Shown here: piece after piece, positions 1 through 6,348 of the stretch
Layout of the letters: each line of letters opens with the position of its first letter
Position numbering within the stretch: position 1 is the first letter of the stretch
Assembly: GCA_021817875.1 (NCBI GenBank)
Contig: JAKAFQ010000067.1
Coordinates: 1-12,162, forward strand
Direction: 5' to 3'
Length of the DNA: 12,162 nt
DNA from: Pseudomonadota bacterium
GTDB lineage: Bacteria > Pseudomonadota > Gammaproteobacteria > Steroidobacterales > Steroidobacteraceae
The notes under the pieces: generated by a model
What the model was told of the DNA's origin: nothing
Database searches by the model: none
The model's input: the letters and a program-made list of their open reading frames with translations, nothing else
Translations under genes and position numbers: made by a program

Positions 1-378
1 GTCGACACAGGGCGCGAACGACAGATCGACGCCGTGCGCGCGCAGCTCCGCGGCCATCAGCCAGCCCATGGCGTGCGCGAGCTCGAGCCCCCGGCGCGGC
101 TCCTGGTCGAACGCGTGGCCGATGCGCCGCGCCGCGGGCAGCGCCGAGAACCCCTCGCGGAAGCGCTGCACCCGCCCGCCCTCGTGGTCCACGGCGACGA
201 TGAGCGCGGGGGTGCGAATCGCGTGCAGGTCGCCGACCAGCCCGGTGAGCTGCGCCGGATCGTGGTAGTTGCGCGTGAAGAGGATGACCCCACCGACCAG
301 CGGATGGCGCAGCAGCTCGCGCTCCTCGGCGCTCACCGCCGGCCCTTCCAGGTCGATCATCAGCGGGCCGAGCGTCAT
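1..378 (-). CDS. nagZ: Beta-N-acetylhexosaminidase NagZ, N-terminal part (cut by window edge)
   Basis: Only the first 126 codons are inside the window; the gene runs off the left edge in an open frame. Glycoside hydrolase family 3 NagZ is a cytoplasmic enzyme that removes N-acetylglucosamine from anhydro-muropeptides during peptidoglycan recycling. Visible family features are the start MTLGPLMIDLEG, the segment GGVILFTRNY (residues 29-38), the substrate-pocket motif VDHEGGRVQRFR (63-74), and DLSFAPCVD (118-126), which resembles the family's usual DLSFAPVLD. The catalytic His/Asp loop and nucleophile lie beyond the window, so activity cannot be judged. The ATG sits one base after the rlmD stop codon, and a GGTGGA stretch inside the end of rlmD gives a ribosome site about 7 nt upstream. 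It is the last visible gene of the run. The family call is secure for the part seen. Confidence 0.93.
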   Translation of the reverse strand, partial: MTLGPLMIDLEGPAVSAEERELLRHPLVGGVILFTRNYHDPAQLTGLVGDLHAIRTPALIVAVDHEGGRVQRFREGFSALPAARRIGHAFDQEPRRGLELAHAMGWLMAAELRAHGVDLSFAPCVD

Positions 379-379
379 G

Positions 380-1684
380 TCACGGTCCACCCAGCACGGC
401 GATGGACTCGACATGCGCCGTATGCGGAAACATGTCGACCACGCCCGCCGCCTCGAGCGTAAAGCCGTGCTCGTGCACCAGCGCGCCGAGATCCCGGGCG
501 AGGCTGCCCGGATGGCAGGAGACGTACACCACGCGGCGCGGCCGCAGGCGCGCGACGGTCTCGAGCATCGGCCGTGCTCCGACCCGCGGCGGATCGAGCA
601 GCACGTGGGTATAACCCTCCGCCAGCCAGGGCGCCTGTCCCGACACGGGCTGAGACAGATCCGCCACGTGAAATGCGGCATTGTCGCTGCCGTTGCGGCG
701 GGCGTTGTGCCGCGCACGCTCCACGAGCGCCGCGTCACCCTCCACGCCCACCACCCGGCCGGCCGATCGGGCGAGCGGCAGCGTGAAGTTTCCGAGACCG
801 CAATACAGATCGAGCACCGATGAGCACGGCGTCAGCTCGAGCAACTCGAGCGCGCGCGAGACCAGCGCCCGGTTCACCGCGGCGTTGATCTGCACGAAGT
901 CCGTGGGCGCAAACTCCAGTCGCAGGCCGAACTGCGGCAAATCGTAATAGAGCGGCTCGGGCGTGCCGGCCGCCTCGAGCGCCTCCACCGAATCGAGTCC
1001 GCCGGGCTGCAGGAAGATGCGCGCCGCGTGCCGCACGGCGAATTCCCGCAGCCGCTCCCGGTCGGTCTCGGTCGGTGCCGCCAGAACCCGCAACACCAAC
1101 GCCACGGCGTTCTCGCCCACCGCCACCTCGATCTGTGGCACCTGCCGGCGGATCTCGAGCGCGCTCAACAGCTCGGCGAGCGGCACCAGCCACTCTCCGG
1201 CCGGCGCGGCGAGCACATCGCAGTGCTTCGCGTCGGCGACATAGGGCGCCATGCGCTCGCGGAATCCGACCACCACGCGGCCCTTCTTCGGCACGTAGCG
1301 GGCGCCGAGCCGTGCACGCCGCCGATACCCCCACGCCGGTCCGCTGATCGGCTCGAGCCAGCGCGCGCACTCGACCCGCGCCACGCGCTCGAGCGCATCA
1401 CGCAACTCCGTCTGTTTCAGGTCGAGCTGGGCCTGCGGAGCCAGGTGCTGCAGGGCGCAGCCGCCGCAGAGGCCGAAGTGCGCACAGCGCGGCGGCACGC
1501 GTGCCGCGGCGCCCCGCAGCACCTCCACGAGCCGGCCCTCGTCGTGCTGACGGCGGCGGCGCACCCGCTCGAAACGCACCTGCTCCCCGGGCAATGCGCC
1601 GGGGATGAACACCGCCTTGCCGTCGCGGACGATACCTTCGCCCTCGTGCGTGAGCGCCACCACCGTGGCGACCTCGGCGCTCAC
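380..1684 (-). CDS. rlmD: 23S rRNA (uracil-1939-C5)-methyltransferase RlmD
   Basis: SAM-dependent, iron-sulfur-containing RNA m5U methyltransferase that modifies U1939 of 23S rRNA. The 434-aa product matches E. coli RlmD (433 aa). An N-terminal TRAM-like region (about 1-60) is followed by the 4Fe-4S cysteines C67, C73, C76 (CAHFGLCGGC) and C155. The SAM-binding motif is DLYCGLGNFTLPLA (292-305), then LDPPRVGA (363-370), the catalytic cysteine C390 in YVSCHPGSLARD, and the general-base glutamate E425 in AHVESIA. All expected active-site residues are present. The frame is open upstream, but I chose the GTG at 1684 because it forms a GTGA overlap with the exonuclease stop, gives the family's normal length and begins with TRAM-like sequence. 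RlmC and RlmCD are paralogues; the length and cysteine spacing favour RlmD. Confidence 0.95.
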   Translation of the reverse strand: MSAEVATVVALTHEGEGIVRDGKAVFIPGALPGEQVRFERVRRRRQHDEGRLVEVLRGAAARVPPRCAHFGLCGGCALQHLAPQAQLDLKQTELRDALERVARVECARWLEPISGPAWGYRRRARLGARYVPKKGRVVVGFRERMAPYVADAKHCDVLAAPAGEWLVPLAELLSALEIRRQVPQIEVAVGENAVALVLRVLAAPTETDRERLREFAVRHAARIFLQPGGLDSVEALEAAGTPEPLYYDLPQFGLRLEFAPTDFVQINAAVNRALVSRALELLELTPCSSVLDLYCGLGNFTLPLARSAGRVVGVEGDAALVERARHNARRNGSDNAAFHVADLSQPVSGQAPWLAEGYTHVLLDPPRVGARPMLETVARLRPRRVVYVSCHPGSLARDLGALVHEHGFTLEAAGVVDMFPHTAHVESIAVLGGP

Positions 1685-2457
1685 GCCGCGCCCTCCCAGG
1701 CCTCGAGGAACTGCCTCAGGTGCGGCTCCTGCGCGGCGCGCAGCAGCGCCCGGACGCGCTCGATCTGCTCGGCGTGCTCCTCGCGGCTGAGCCGGCCGCG
1801 CAGCAGCTCGAAACGCAGATAGACGAGGTAGGTGTTGAGTACATCGGTCTCGCAATAGCGGCGGATCCCGACGAGGTTGCCCGCCTGGCAGGCCTCCCAG
1901 ACCTGCGCGCCGGAGAAGCCGAGCTTGCCCGGCAGCCCGAGCAGCATCGCGATGTGCTCGAGCGAGACCCGGCCGCGCCCCTGGAAGCCCGAGAGCACAT
2001 CCATCAGATCGAGGTGCCGCCAGTGGTACCGGTTGAGATAGTTGTTGAAGCGGAAGGCCGGGTCGTTCTCGCCGGTCTCCCAGAAGCGGCTCGCCTGCAC
2101 GCCCGCGGCGAGCGCCCGGTAGGTGAGCACCGGCACATCGAACCCGGAGCCGTTCCAGGACACCAGCTCCGGGGAGAAGCGCTCGAGGCCATCGAAGAAG
2201 CGCTGGATCAGCTCGGCCTCGGGGGACTGCGGCTCGCCGAGGCTCCAGAGCCTGAGGGTATCGCGGCTGCGCAGCAGGCAGGAGATCGCCACGATCCGCT
2301 GCTGCTCGAATGGCAGAAACTCCCCGCCCGAGCGCTGGCGGCGCAGGGCGAACATCGCCTTGGCCACCTGCTCGTCGGGCAGCCCCTCGAGCCCGTACAG
2401 GCGCCTGCCGAGCGCCACGTCGGGCACCGTCTCGATGTCGAAGACCAGACAGTTCAT
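1681..2457 (-). CDS. Predicted 3'-5' exonuclease of the PolB-exonuclease-like family
   Basis: This 258-aa protein resembles the DEDD-type exonuclease domain of DNA polymerase B (the family described as predicted 3'-5' exonuclease related to PolB, PF10108-like). The acidic metal-binding residues appear in order: D7 and E9 in FDIETVPD (6-13), D107 in SWNGSGFDVPVL (100-111), a conserved HLDLMDVLSG segment (148-157), and Y201/D205 in YCETDVLNTYLVYLRF (201-216). No polymerase domain follows, so it is a stand-alone nuclease domain; the substrate (DNA or RNA) is unknown. The start ATG at 2457 overlaps the acpS stop (ATGA), and the stop overlaps the rlmD GTG start (GTGA), so it is probably translationally coupled on both sides. 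The open frame continues upstream within acpS, but that extension is Arg/Gly-rich shadow sequence. Confidence 0.88.
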   Translation of the reverse strand: MNCLVFDIETVPDVALGRRLYGLEGLPDEQVAKAMFALRRQRSGGEFLPFEQQRIVAISCLLRSRDTLRLWSLGEPQSPEAELIQRFFDGLERFSPELVSWNGSGFDVPVLTYRALAAGVQASRFWETGENDPAFRFNNYLNRYHWRHLDLMDVLSGFQGRGRVSLEHIAMLLGLPGKLGFSGAQVWEACQAGNLVGIRRYCETDVLNTYLVYLRFELLRGRLSREEHAEQIERVRALLRAAQEPHLRQFLEAWEGAA

Positions 2458-2840
2458 GCGTCGGCTTTCATCAGCACGGCGACCGCCACCACCAGCCCCG
2501 CCTCGTCGGTGAGCGTGACGTGGCCCTCGCCGATGCCGAGTGCCCGACGCACCTGCTCGCCGCGCGGCGAATAGACCACCTCCGGCCGCCCCCAGCGGTT
2601 CTGCACCACCCCGACATCGCGGATCCACACCCCGTGCGCAAACCCCGTCCCCATCGCCTTGACGATCGCCTCCTTGGCCGCGAAGCGCATGGCGAGGAAG
2701 CGCTCGCGGCGCTTCGCGCCCTCGAGTTGGCTTTTCTCCTGCTGCATCAGCAGCCGCTCGACGAACCGTTCGCCATGACGCTCGAGCACCCCCTCGACAC
2801 GCTCGAGCTGCAGGACATCGACCCCGATGCCGAAGATCAT
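2454..2840 (-). CDS. acpS: Holo-[acyl-carrier-protein] synthase AcpS
   Basis: Transfers 4'-phosphopantetheine from coenzyme A to the serine of apo-ACP, activating it for fatty acid synthesis in the cytoplasm. The protein is 128 aa, typical for the trimeric AcpS type. Conserved features are [12 protein letters not shown] (5-16) with metal-binding D8, and [15 protein letters not shown] (52-66) with the metal-binding E57 and K56. The C-terminal strand is [16 protein letters not shown] (107-122), where the family often has S-L-S/T-H/D-E. The ATG overlaps the pdxJ stop by 4 nt (ATGA), reproducing the widespread pdxJ-acpS pair, and its own stop overlaps the next ATG in the same way. Confidence 0.97.
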   Translation of the reverse strand: MIFGIGVDVLQLERVEGVLERHGERFVERLLMQQEKSQLEGAKRRERFLAMRFAAKEAIVKAMGTGFAHGVWIRDVGVVQNRWGRPEVVYSPRGEQVRRALGIGEGHVTLTDEAGLVVAVAVLMKADA

Positions 2841-3571
2841 GCGCGCGCCGCCGCCATCAACGCCTTCATCTCGCGCACCGCCGCGGCCAGGCCGGTGAAC
2901 ACTGCCCGCCCGATGAGCGCATGTCCGATGTTGAGCTCGACCACTTCGCCGATGGCCGCGACCGGCTGCACGTTGTGATAGTCGAGGCCGTGCCCGGCAT
3001 GGACCTGCAGGCCGAGTCCGGCCCCGAGACGGGCGCAGGCCACCAGGCGTTCGAGCTCCCGGGCCTGGGCCGAGCCGCGCGCCTCGGCGTATGCGCCGGT
3101 GTGCAGCTCGATGGCGGGCGCGGCGATCCTCGAGGCCGCCTCGACCTGGGCCGGATCCGGATCGATGAACAGCGCCACGCGGATCCCGTGGCCGGCAAGA
3201 CGGGCCACCGCCTCGCGCAGCCGGGCCTCCTGGCCGACGGCATCGAGGCCACCCTCGGTGGTGATTTCCTGTCGTTTCTCCGGCACCAGGCAGCAGTCCG
3301 CCGGACGGATCTCCGAGGCGATGCCCAGCATCTCCTCGGTCACCGCCATCTCGAGATTCATGCGCGTCTTGAGCAGCCCCTTCAGAACGCGCACATCGGC
3401 GTCCTGGATGTGGCGCCGATCCTCCCGAAGGTGCAGCGTGATGCCGTCGGCGCCGGCCATCTCGGCCGCGAGCGCGGCATGCACCGGATCGGGATCACGC
3501 CCGCGGCGCGCCTGGCGCAGCGTCGCCACGTGATCGATATTGACGCCCAGGACGATGGATGAGTGGCTCAT
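2837..3571 (-). CDS. pdxJ: Pyridoxine 5'-phosphate synthase PdxJ
   Basis: Condenses 1-deoxy-D-xylulose 5-phosphate with 3-amino-2-oxopropyl phosphate to give pyridoxine 5'-phosphate, the ring-closing step of DXP-dependent vitamin B6 synthesis. The 244-aa TIM-barrel protein contains [12 protein letters not shown] (11-22), [16 protein letters not shown] (40-55) with H47, NLEMA (72-76) with E74, [14 protein letters not shown] (97-110), ELHTGAYA (155-162), [11 protein letters not shown] (191-201) with H194, and ELNIGHALI (212-220). H47, E74 and H194 match the catalytic His45, Glu72 and His193 of E. coli PdxJ. The start ATG has a GAGG ribosome site 7 nt upstream. A 57-nt gap with a strong hairpin separates it from recO. 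Confidence 0.98.
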   Translation of the reverse strand: MSHSSIVLGVNIDHVATLRQARRGRDPDPVHAALAAEMAGADGITLHLREDRRHIQDADVRVLKGLLKTRMNLEMAVTEEMLGIASEIRPADCCLVPEKRQEITTEGGLDAVGQEARLREAVARLAGHGIRVALFIDPDPAQVEAASRIAAPAIELHTGAYAEARGSAQARELERLVACARLGAGLGLQVHAGHGLDYHNVQPVAAIGEVVELNIGHALIGRAVFTGLAAAVREMKALMAAARA

Positions 3572-3578
3572 GCGGGTA

Positions 3579-3582
3579 CCTC
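3579..3582 (-). promoter_or_regulatory. Ribosome binding site of pdxJ
   Basis: GAGG on the minus strand, 7 nt before the pdxJ ATG. It lies downstream of the hairpin at 3592-3613 and is not part of its stem, so the hairpin would not directly block it. It supports the ATG at 3571 as the start. Confidence 0.6.
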
Positions 3583-3591
3583 GATCGGACT

Positions 3592-3613
3592 CGGCGGATC
3601 GCCCGACCCGCCG
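3592..3613 (-). other. Strong RNA hairpin in the recO-pdxJ gap
   Basis: The minus strand reads CGGCGGGTC-GGGC-GATCCGCCG: a 9-bp stem with one G-U wobble and a 4-nt loop, wholly inside the 57-nt gap between the recO stop and the pdxJ start. No run of T follows (the next bases are AGTCCGATCG), so it is not a standard intrinsic terminator. It could be an RNA-processing or stability element, or chance pairing in GC-rich DNA. Pairing is seen by eye; function is inferred. Confidence 0.4.
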
Positions 3614-3628
3614 GTCCCCGATTGTTGC

Positions 3629-4360
3629 TTACTGCCGCGGACGATGCGACCCCTGGCGCGCCAGCGCCCGCGCCACGCGCCGCGTGGCGAGCTCCCGCCC
3701 CTCCAGGCACTCGTCGAGCGCCGCCTGCAGCACGATGCGCGCATCGGCGAGCGCCCGATCCGAGGTGAGTTCCTCCCGTTCGAGGGCGAGAAGCGACCGG
3801 CCCGTGAGCACTCCGGGCCCGTCGCCTGTCACCCGGTACAGTCCCTCCGCCGGGCGGAAGCGGTAAAAGCCCTCCTCCTCGACCGGCAGGCCATCGCGCT
3901 GCGTCCCGAGCGTCAGCCCGTAGCCCACGATCGAGAGCAACCGCCGCTCGAACAGGCGCAGCGCCCGCTCGGGCGGCCCGCCTTGCCGGAAACGCTCGAG
4001 CGCCCGCCGATAATCGTCGAACAGCTCCGGCGCCGGATCGTGCCTCGAGGTGAGCTTCAGCAGCAGCTCATTGAGGTAGAACGCCGCCATCAGGCTCTGC
4101 GGCGGCAGCGGCGGCTCGCGCTCGGCGCACTCGGCGTCCGAGAGCTGGCCGGCCTCGCGCCCCAGATGGAACGACACCAGCAGCCGCTGGAACGGCTGCA
4201 GCACCGGCGCGAGACGGGATTTCGGGCCGCTCACGCCCCGGGCAAACAGCGTCAGCCGGCCGTGATCGCGCAGCAGCACCTCGAGGATCCGGCCACTCTC
4301 CCGATAGGGTCGATGGTGCAGCAGGTACCCCGGCGCCAGCTGGATGCGGCGGGAGGGCAT
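3629..4360 (-). CDS. recO: DNA repair protein RecO
   Basis: RecO works with RecR (and RecF) to load RecA onto SSB-coated single-stranded DNA and to anneal strands in the RecF recombination pathway. The 243-aa length is typical. The N-terminal OB-fold is visible as GYLLHHRPYRESGRILEVLL (11-30) followed by HGRLTLFARGVSGPKSRL (33-50). The helical C-terminal part includes FYLNELLLKLT (94-104), with pairs of leucines, and LRLFERRLLSIVGYG (134-148), close to the family pattern F-E-x-x-L-L-x-x-x-G-Y-G. There is no cysteine zinc finger, as in E. coli RecO. The ATG comes one base after the era stop (TGA-G-ATG), the usual era-recO coupling. RecO is poorly conserved, so position in the cluster adds much to the call. 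Confidence 0.95.
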   Translation of the reverse strand: MPSRRIQLAPGYLLHHRPYRESGRILEVLLRDHGRLTLFARGVSGPKSRLAPVLQPFQRLLVSFHLGREAGQLSDAECAEREPPLPPQSLMAAFYLNELLLKLTSRHDPAPELFDDYRRALERFRQGGPPERALRLFERRLLSIVGYGLTLGTQRDGLPVEEEGFYRFRPAEGLYRVTGDGPGVLTGRSLLALEREELTSDRALADARIVLQAALDECLEGRELATRRVARALARQGSHRPRQ

Positions 4361-4361
4361 C

Positions 4362-5273
4362 TCACTCCAACCCCAGGTCCTTCAGCGCACGGGCATTGTC
4401 CGCCCAGTTTTCCCGCACCTTCACCCACAGCGTCAGGTGCAGGCGGCGCCCGAGCAGCCCGTTGAGCGCCAGCCGGGCCGAGGTTCCCACCCGCTTCAGC
4501 CGCTCGCCCCGGGCGCCGATCACGATCGGCTTCTGACCCTCCCGATCCACCCAGATCGCGGCATCGACGGCGAGCTGCCCGTCCTCCTCGGCGAGGCGCT
4601 CGACCTGCACCGCGATACCGTAGGGCACCTCCTGATTGAGCTCGAGAGTCAGCTTCTCGCGGATCATCTCGGCGATGCGGAACTGCAGGCCGCGGTCGGT
4701 GAGCTGATCCTGGTCGAACAGCGGCGGCGAGTGCGGCAGCCGCGCGACGATCGCATCACGCAGCGGCTCGATGCCCGAGCCCTTCAGCGCCGACACCGGC
4801 ACCAGCGCCTGGAACGGATGGCGCTCGCCGAGCTGCTGCAGGTATGGCAGCAGCCGCTCCTTCGGGTGCACCTGGTCGACCTTGTTGACGGCCACGAGCG
4901 TCGGGCGCCCCGAGCGCACGATGCGCTCGAGGACCAGCTGATCCTCGGCGGTCCAGGCGAGCGCCTCGACCACCCACACCAGCAGGTCGGCATCCTCGAG
5001 GGCCGCGGCGGCGGTGCGATTCATCGCCTTGTTGAGCGCGCGGCGGGCATGGCGGTGCAGCCCCGGGGTGTCGACGAAGGCGATCTGCGCATTGGGCAGC
5101 TGCACCAGGCCGATGATCCGGTGGCGCGTGGTCTGCGGCCGCGGCGTGACGATGCTCAGCTTCTGCCCGACGAGCGCGTTGAGCAGTGTGGACTTGCCGA
5201 CGTTCGGACGGCCCACGAGCGCCGCGAAGCCGCAGCGGAAATCCTCTGCAGGGGCATCACCCATGACACTCAT
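4362..5273 (-). CDS. era: GTPase Era
   Basis: Essential-type GTPase that binds the 3' end of 16S rRNA during 30S subunit maturation. The 303-aa product has the full G-domain: G1 GRPNVGKS (21-28), G2 around PQTTR (46-50), G3 DTPG (68-71), G4 NKVD (130-133) and G5 SALKG (161-165). A C-terminal KH domain follows: RIAEMIREKL (199-208) leads to the RNA-binding GxxG loop, here GARG (253-256), then LHLTLWVKVRENWADN (278-293), as in E. coli. The ATG at 5273 overlaps the rnc stop by 4 nt. A second in-frame ATG three codons later is possible and would change little. The rnc-era-recO order is conserved and pairs an rRNA-processing nuclease with a 16S maturation factor. Confidence 0.98.
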   Translation of the reverse strand: MSVMGDAPAEDFRCGFAALVGRPNVGKSTLLNALVGQKLSIVTPRPQTTRHRIIGLVQLPNAQIAFVDTPGLHRHARRALNKAMNRTAAAALEDADLLVWVVEALAWTAEDQLVLERIVRSGRPTLVAVNKVDQVHPKERLLPYLQQLGERHPFQALVPVSALKGSGIEPLRDAIVARLPHSPPLFDQDQLTDRGLQFRIAEMIREKLTLELNQEVPYGIAVQVERLAEEDGQLAVDAAIWVDREGQKPIVIGARGERLKRVGTSARLALNGLLGRRLHLTLWVKVRENWADNARALKDLGLE

Positions 5274-5965
5274 GAGGCACCGGCTGCGCCGATCGCCGCC
5301 AGGATGCGCTCGGCGGCCTCCTGCTCGGCCCGCCGGCGGCTCGAGCCGCGCCCCTGGGCGATCTGTCCCAATGCGCTCACCCGGCAGCTGACCTCGAAGA
5401 TCTGCGCGTGCGGCTCGCCCTCGAGCGCCTCGACCGCGTACACCGGCAGCGCCAGACCGCGCGATTGCAGGTATTCCTGCAATCTGGTCTTCGGGTCCTT
5501 CAGCGCCTCCGCGGCCGGCAGCCGCGCAATGCGCGGCCCGAACAGGCGCGTGATGACGGCTTCGGCCGCCGCCAGCCCGCCATCGAGAAACAGCGCCGCG
5601 CAGAGCGCCTCGAGGGCATCGGCAAGAATCGACTGGCGGCGAAAGCCCCCGCTCCTGAGCTCACCGGAGCCGAGCTGCAACGCCTCGCCCACCCCGAGCG
5701 AGGCGGCCACTTCGGCGAGCGGCTCGGCGCTCACCAGCCGGGCGCGCAGCCGGCTCAAGTCCCCCTCGGTGGCCTCGGGGAAGGTCTCGAACAGGTGGCG
5801 CGCCACCACCAGGTTGAGCACCGCATCGCCGAGGAATTCCAGGCGCTCGTTGTTCGGCCCCGGCGCACTGCGGTGGGTGAGCGCGGCGCGGAACAGCTCG
5901 GCGTCGCGCGGCGCGTAATCGAGACGCTCGCGCAGCCACGCCCGGGGCCAGTCGGGTCTATCCAC
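5270..5965 (-). CDS. rnc: Ribonuclease III
   Basis: Double-strand-specific endoribonuclease that processes rRNA precursors and structured mRNAs. The 231-aa product (E. coli 226) has the signature NERLEFLGDAVL (39-50). Residues equivalent to E. coli E38, E41, D45, E65, D114 and E117 are present at 40, 43, 47, 67, 116 and 119. The double-stranded RNA-binding domain spans about 157-225, with KTRLQEYLQ (159-167) and GSSRRRAEQEAAE (207-219). I chose the GTG at 5965, which overlaps the end of the DUF4845 gene by 8 nt and leaves a normal N-terminus; a TTG three codons upstream is an alternative. Neither has a strong Shine-Dalgarno, so translation may depend on the upstream gene. The frame is also open further up, but that part is Arg/Cys-rich shadow sequence. 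Confidence 0.96.
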   Translation of the reverse strand: MDRPDWPRAWLRERLDYAPRDAELFRAALTHRSAPGPNNERLEFLGDAVLNLVVARHLFETFPEATEGDLSRLRARLVSAEPLAEVAASLGVGEALQLGSGELRSGGFRRQSILADALEALCAALFLDGGLAAAEAVITRLFGPRIARLPAAEALKDPKTRLQEYLQSRGLALPVYAVEALEGEPHAQIFEVSCRVSALGQIAQGRGSSRRRAEQEAAERILAAIGAAGAS

Positions 5966-6329
5966 CGTTGCCAAAACTGACGGTCTTGTCGAACTGCACC
6001 TGCAGCGACAGCGAGCCAAACAGCGGCGCATAGTCATCATAGGCCGCCTCGAGGCGCCAGCGGCCGCCGTTGCGGCTGAGGGTGATGTCCTGCGCCGTCG
6101 GATAGGTCACCTCGTCTATCTCGAAGTGCTTGGCGATGGCGGTGCGGATCTGATCGGCGCTCACCGCGCCGCCGCCGCGATACTCGCTCGCCACCTGATC
6201 GAGGGTGTGCGCCACGTCGAGATAATTCAGATACACCGGCAGCAGACGGATGCCGGCATACACCACCAGGGCGAACGGTATCAGCAATACCAGCCAGCCG
6301 ATCAGCGTCACTCCGCGTTGTCGTCGCAT
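5958..6329 (-). CDS. DUF4845-family small membrane protein
   Basis: A 123-aa protein with one N-terminal membrane helix (about residues 9-31, TLIGWLVLLIPFALVVYAGIRLL) followed by a predicted extracytoplasmic domain containing YLNYLDVAHTLDQVASEY (33-50) and a strand-rich C-terminus. A DUF4845 gene commonly lies between lepB and rnc in Pseudomonas- and Xanthomonas-type genomes; its function is unknown to me. The N-terminus RRQRGVTLIG resembles a type IV prepilin signal (G-F-T-L-I-E) but has Gly at the +5 position where pilins have Glu, so prepilin processing is uncertain. The ATG is well supported by GGAGGG 6 nt upstream. The stop overlaps the rnc GTG by 8 nt. Confidence 0.88.
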   Translation of the reverse strand: MRRQRGVTLIGWLVLLIPFALVVYAGIRLLPVYLNYLDVAHTLDQVASEYRGGGAVSADQIRTAIAKHFEIDEVTYPTAQDITLSRNGGRWRLEAAYDDYAPLFGSLSLQVQFDKTVSFGNGG

Positions 6330-6335
6330 CGCCAA

Positions 6336-6341
6336 CCCTCC
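6336..6341 (-). promoter_or_regulatory. Ribosome binding site of the DUF4845 gene
   Basis: GGAGGG on the minus strand, 6 nt before the ATG at 6329, in the 19-nt gap after the lepB stop. It is one of the best Shine-Dalgarno matches in the window and decides the start, since the reading frame remains open upstream inside lepB. Confidence 0.75.
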
Positions 6342-6348
6342 CGCGCCG

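Noticed and set aside
1685..1855. N-terminal extension of RlmD inside the exonuclease gene
   Set aside because: The extra 57 residues are Arg/Ala-rich and exceed the family length; the GTG at 1684 gives a GTGA overlap and a normal N-terminus.
3592..3613. Intrinsic terminator between recO and pdxJ
   Set aside because: The stem is strong, but there is no T-run after it on the minus strand, and the next gene continues the same conserved operon.
4344..5918. 524-codon open frame on the plus strand across era and rnc
   Set aside because: It is antisense to two unmistakable genes and its product is His/Arg/Gln-rich with no recognisable motif. Long stop-free antisense frames are expected in DNA this rich in GC.
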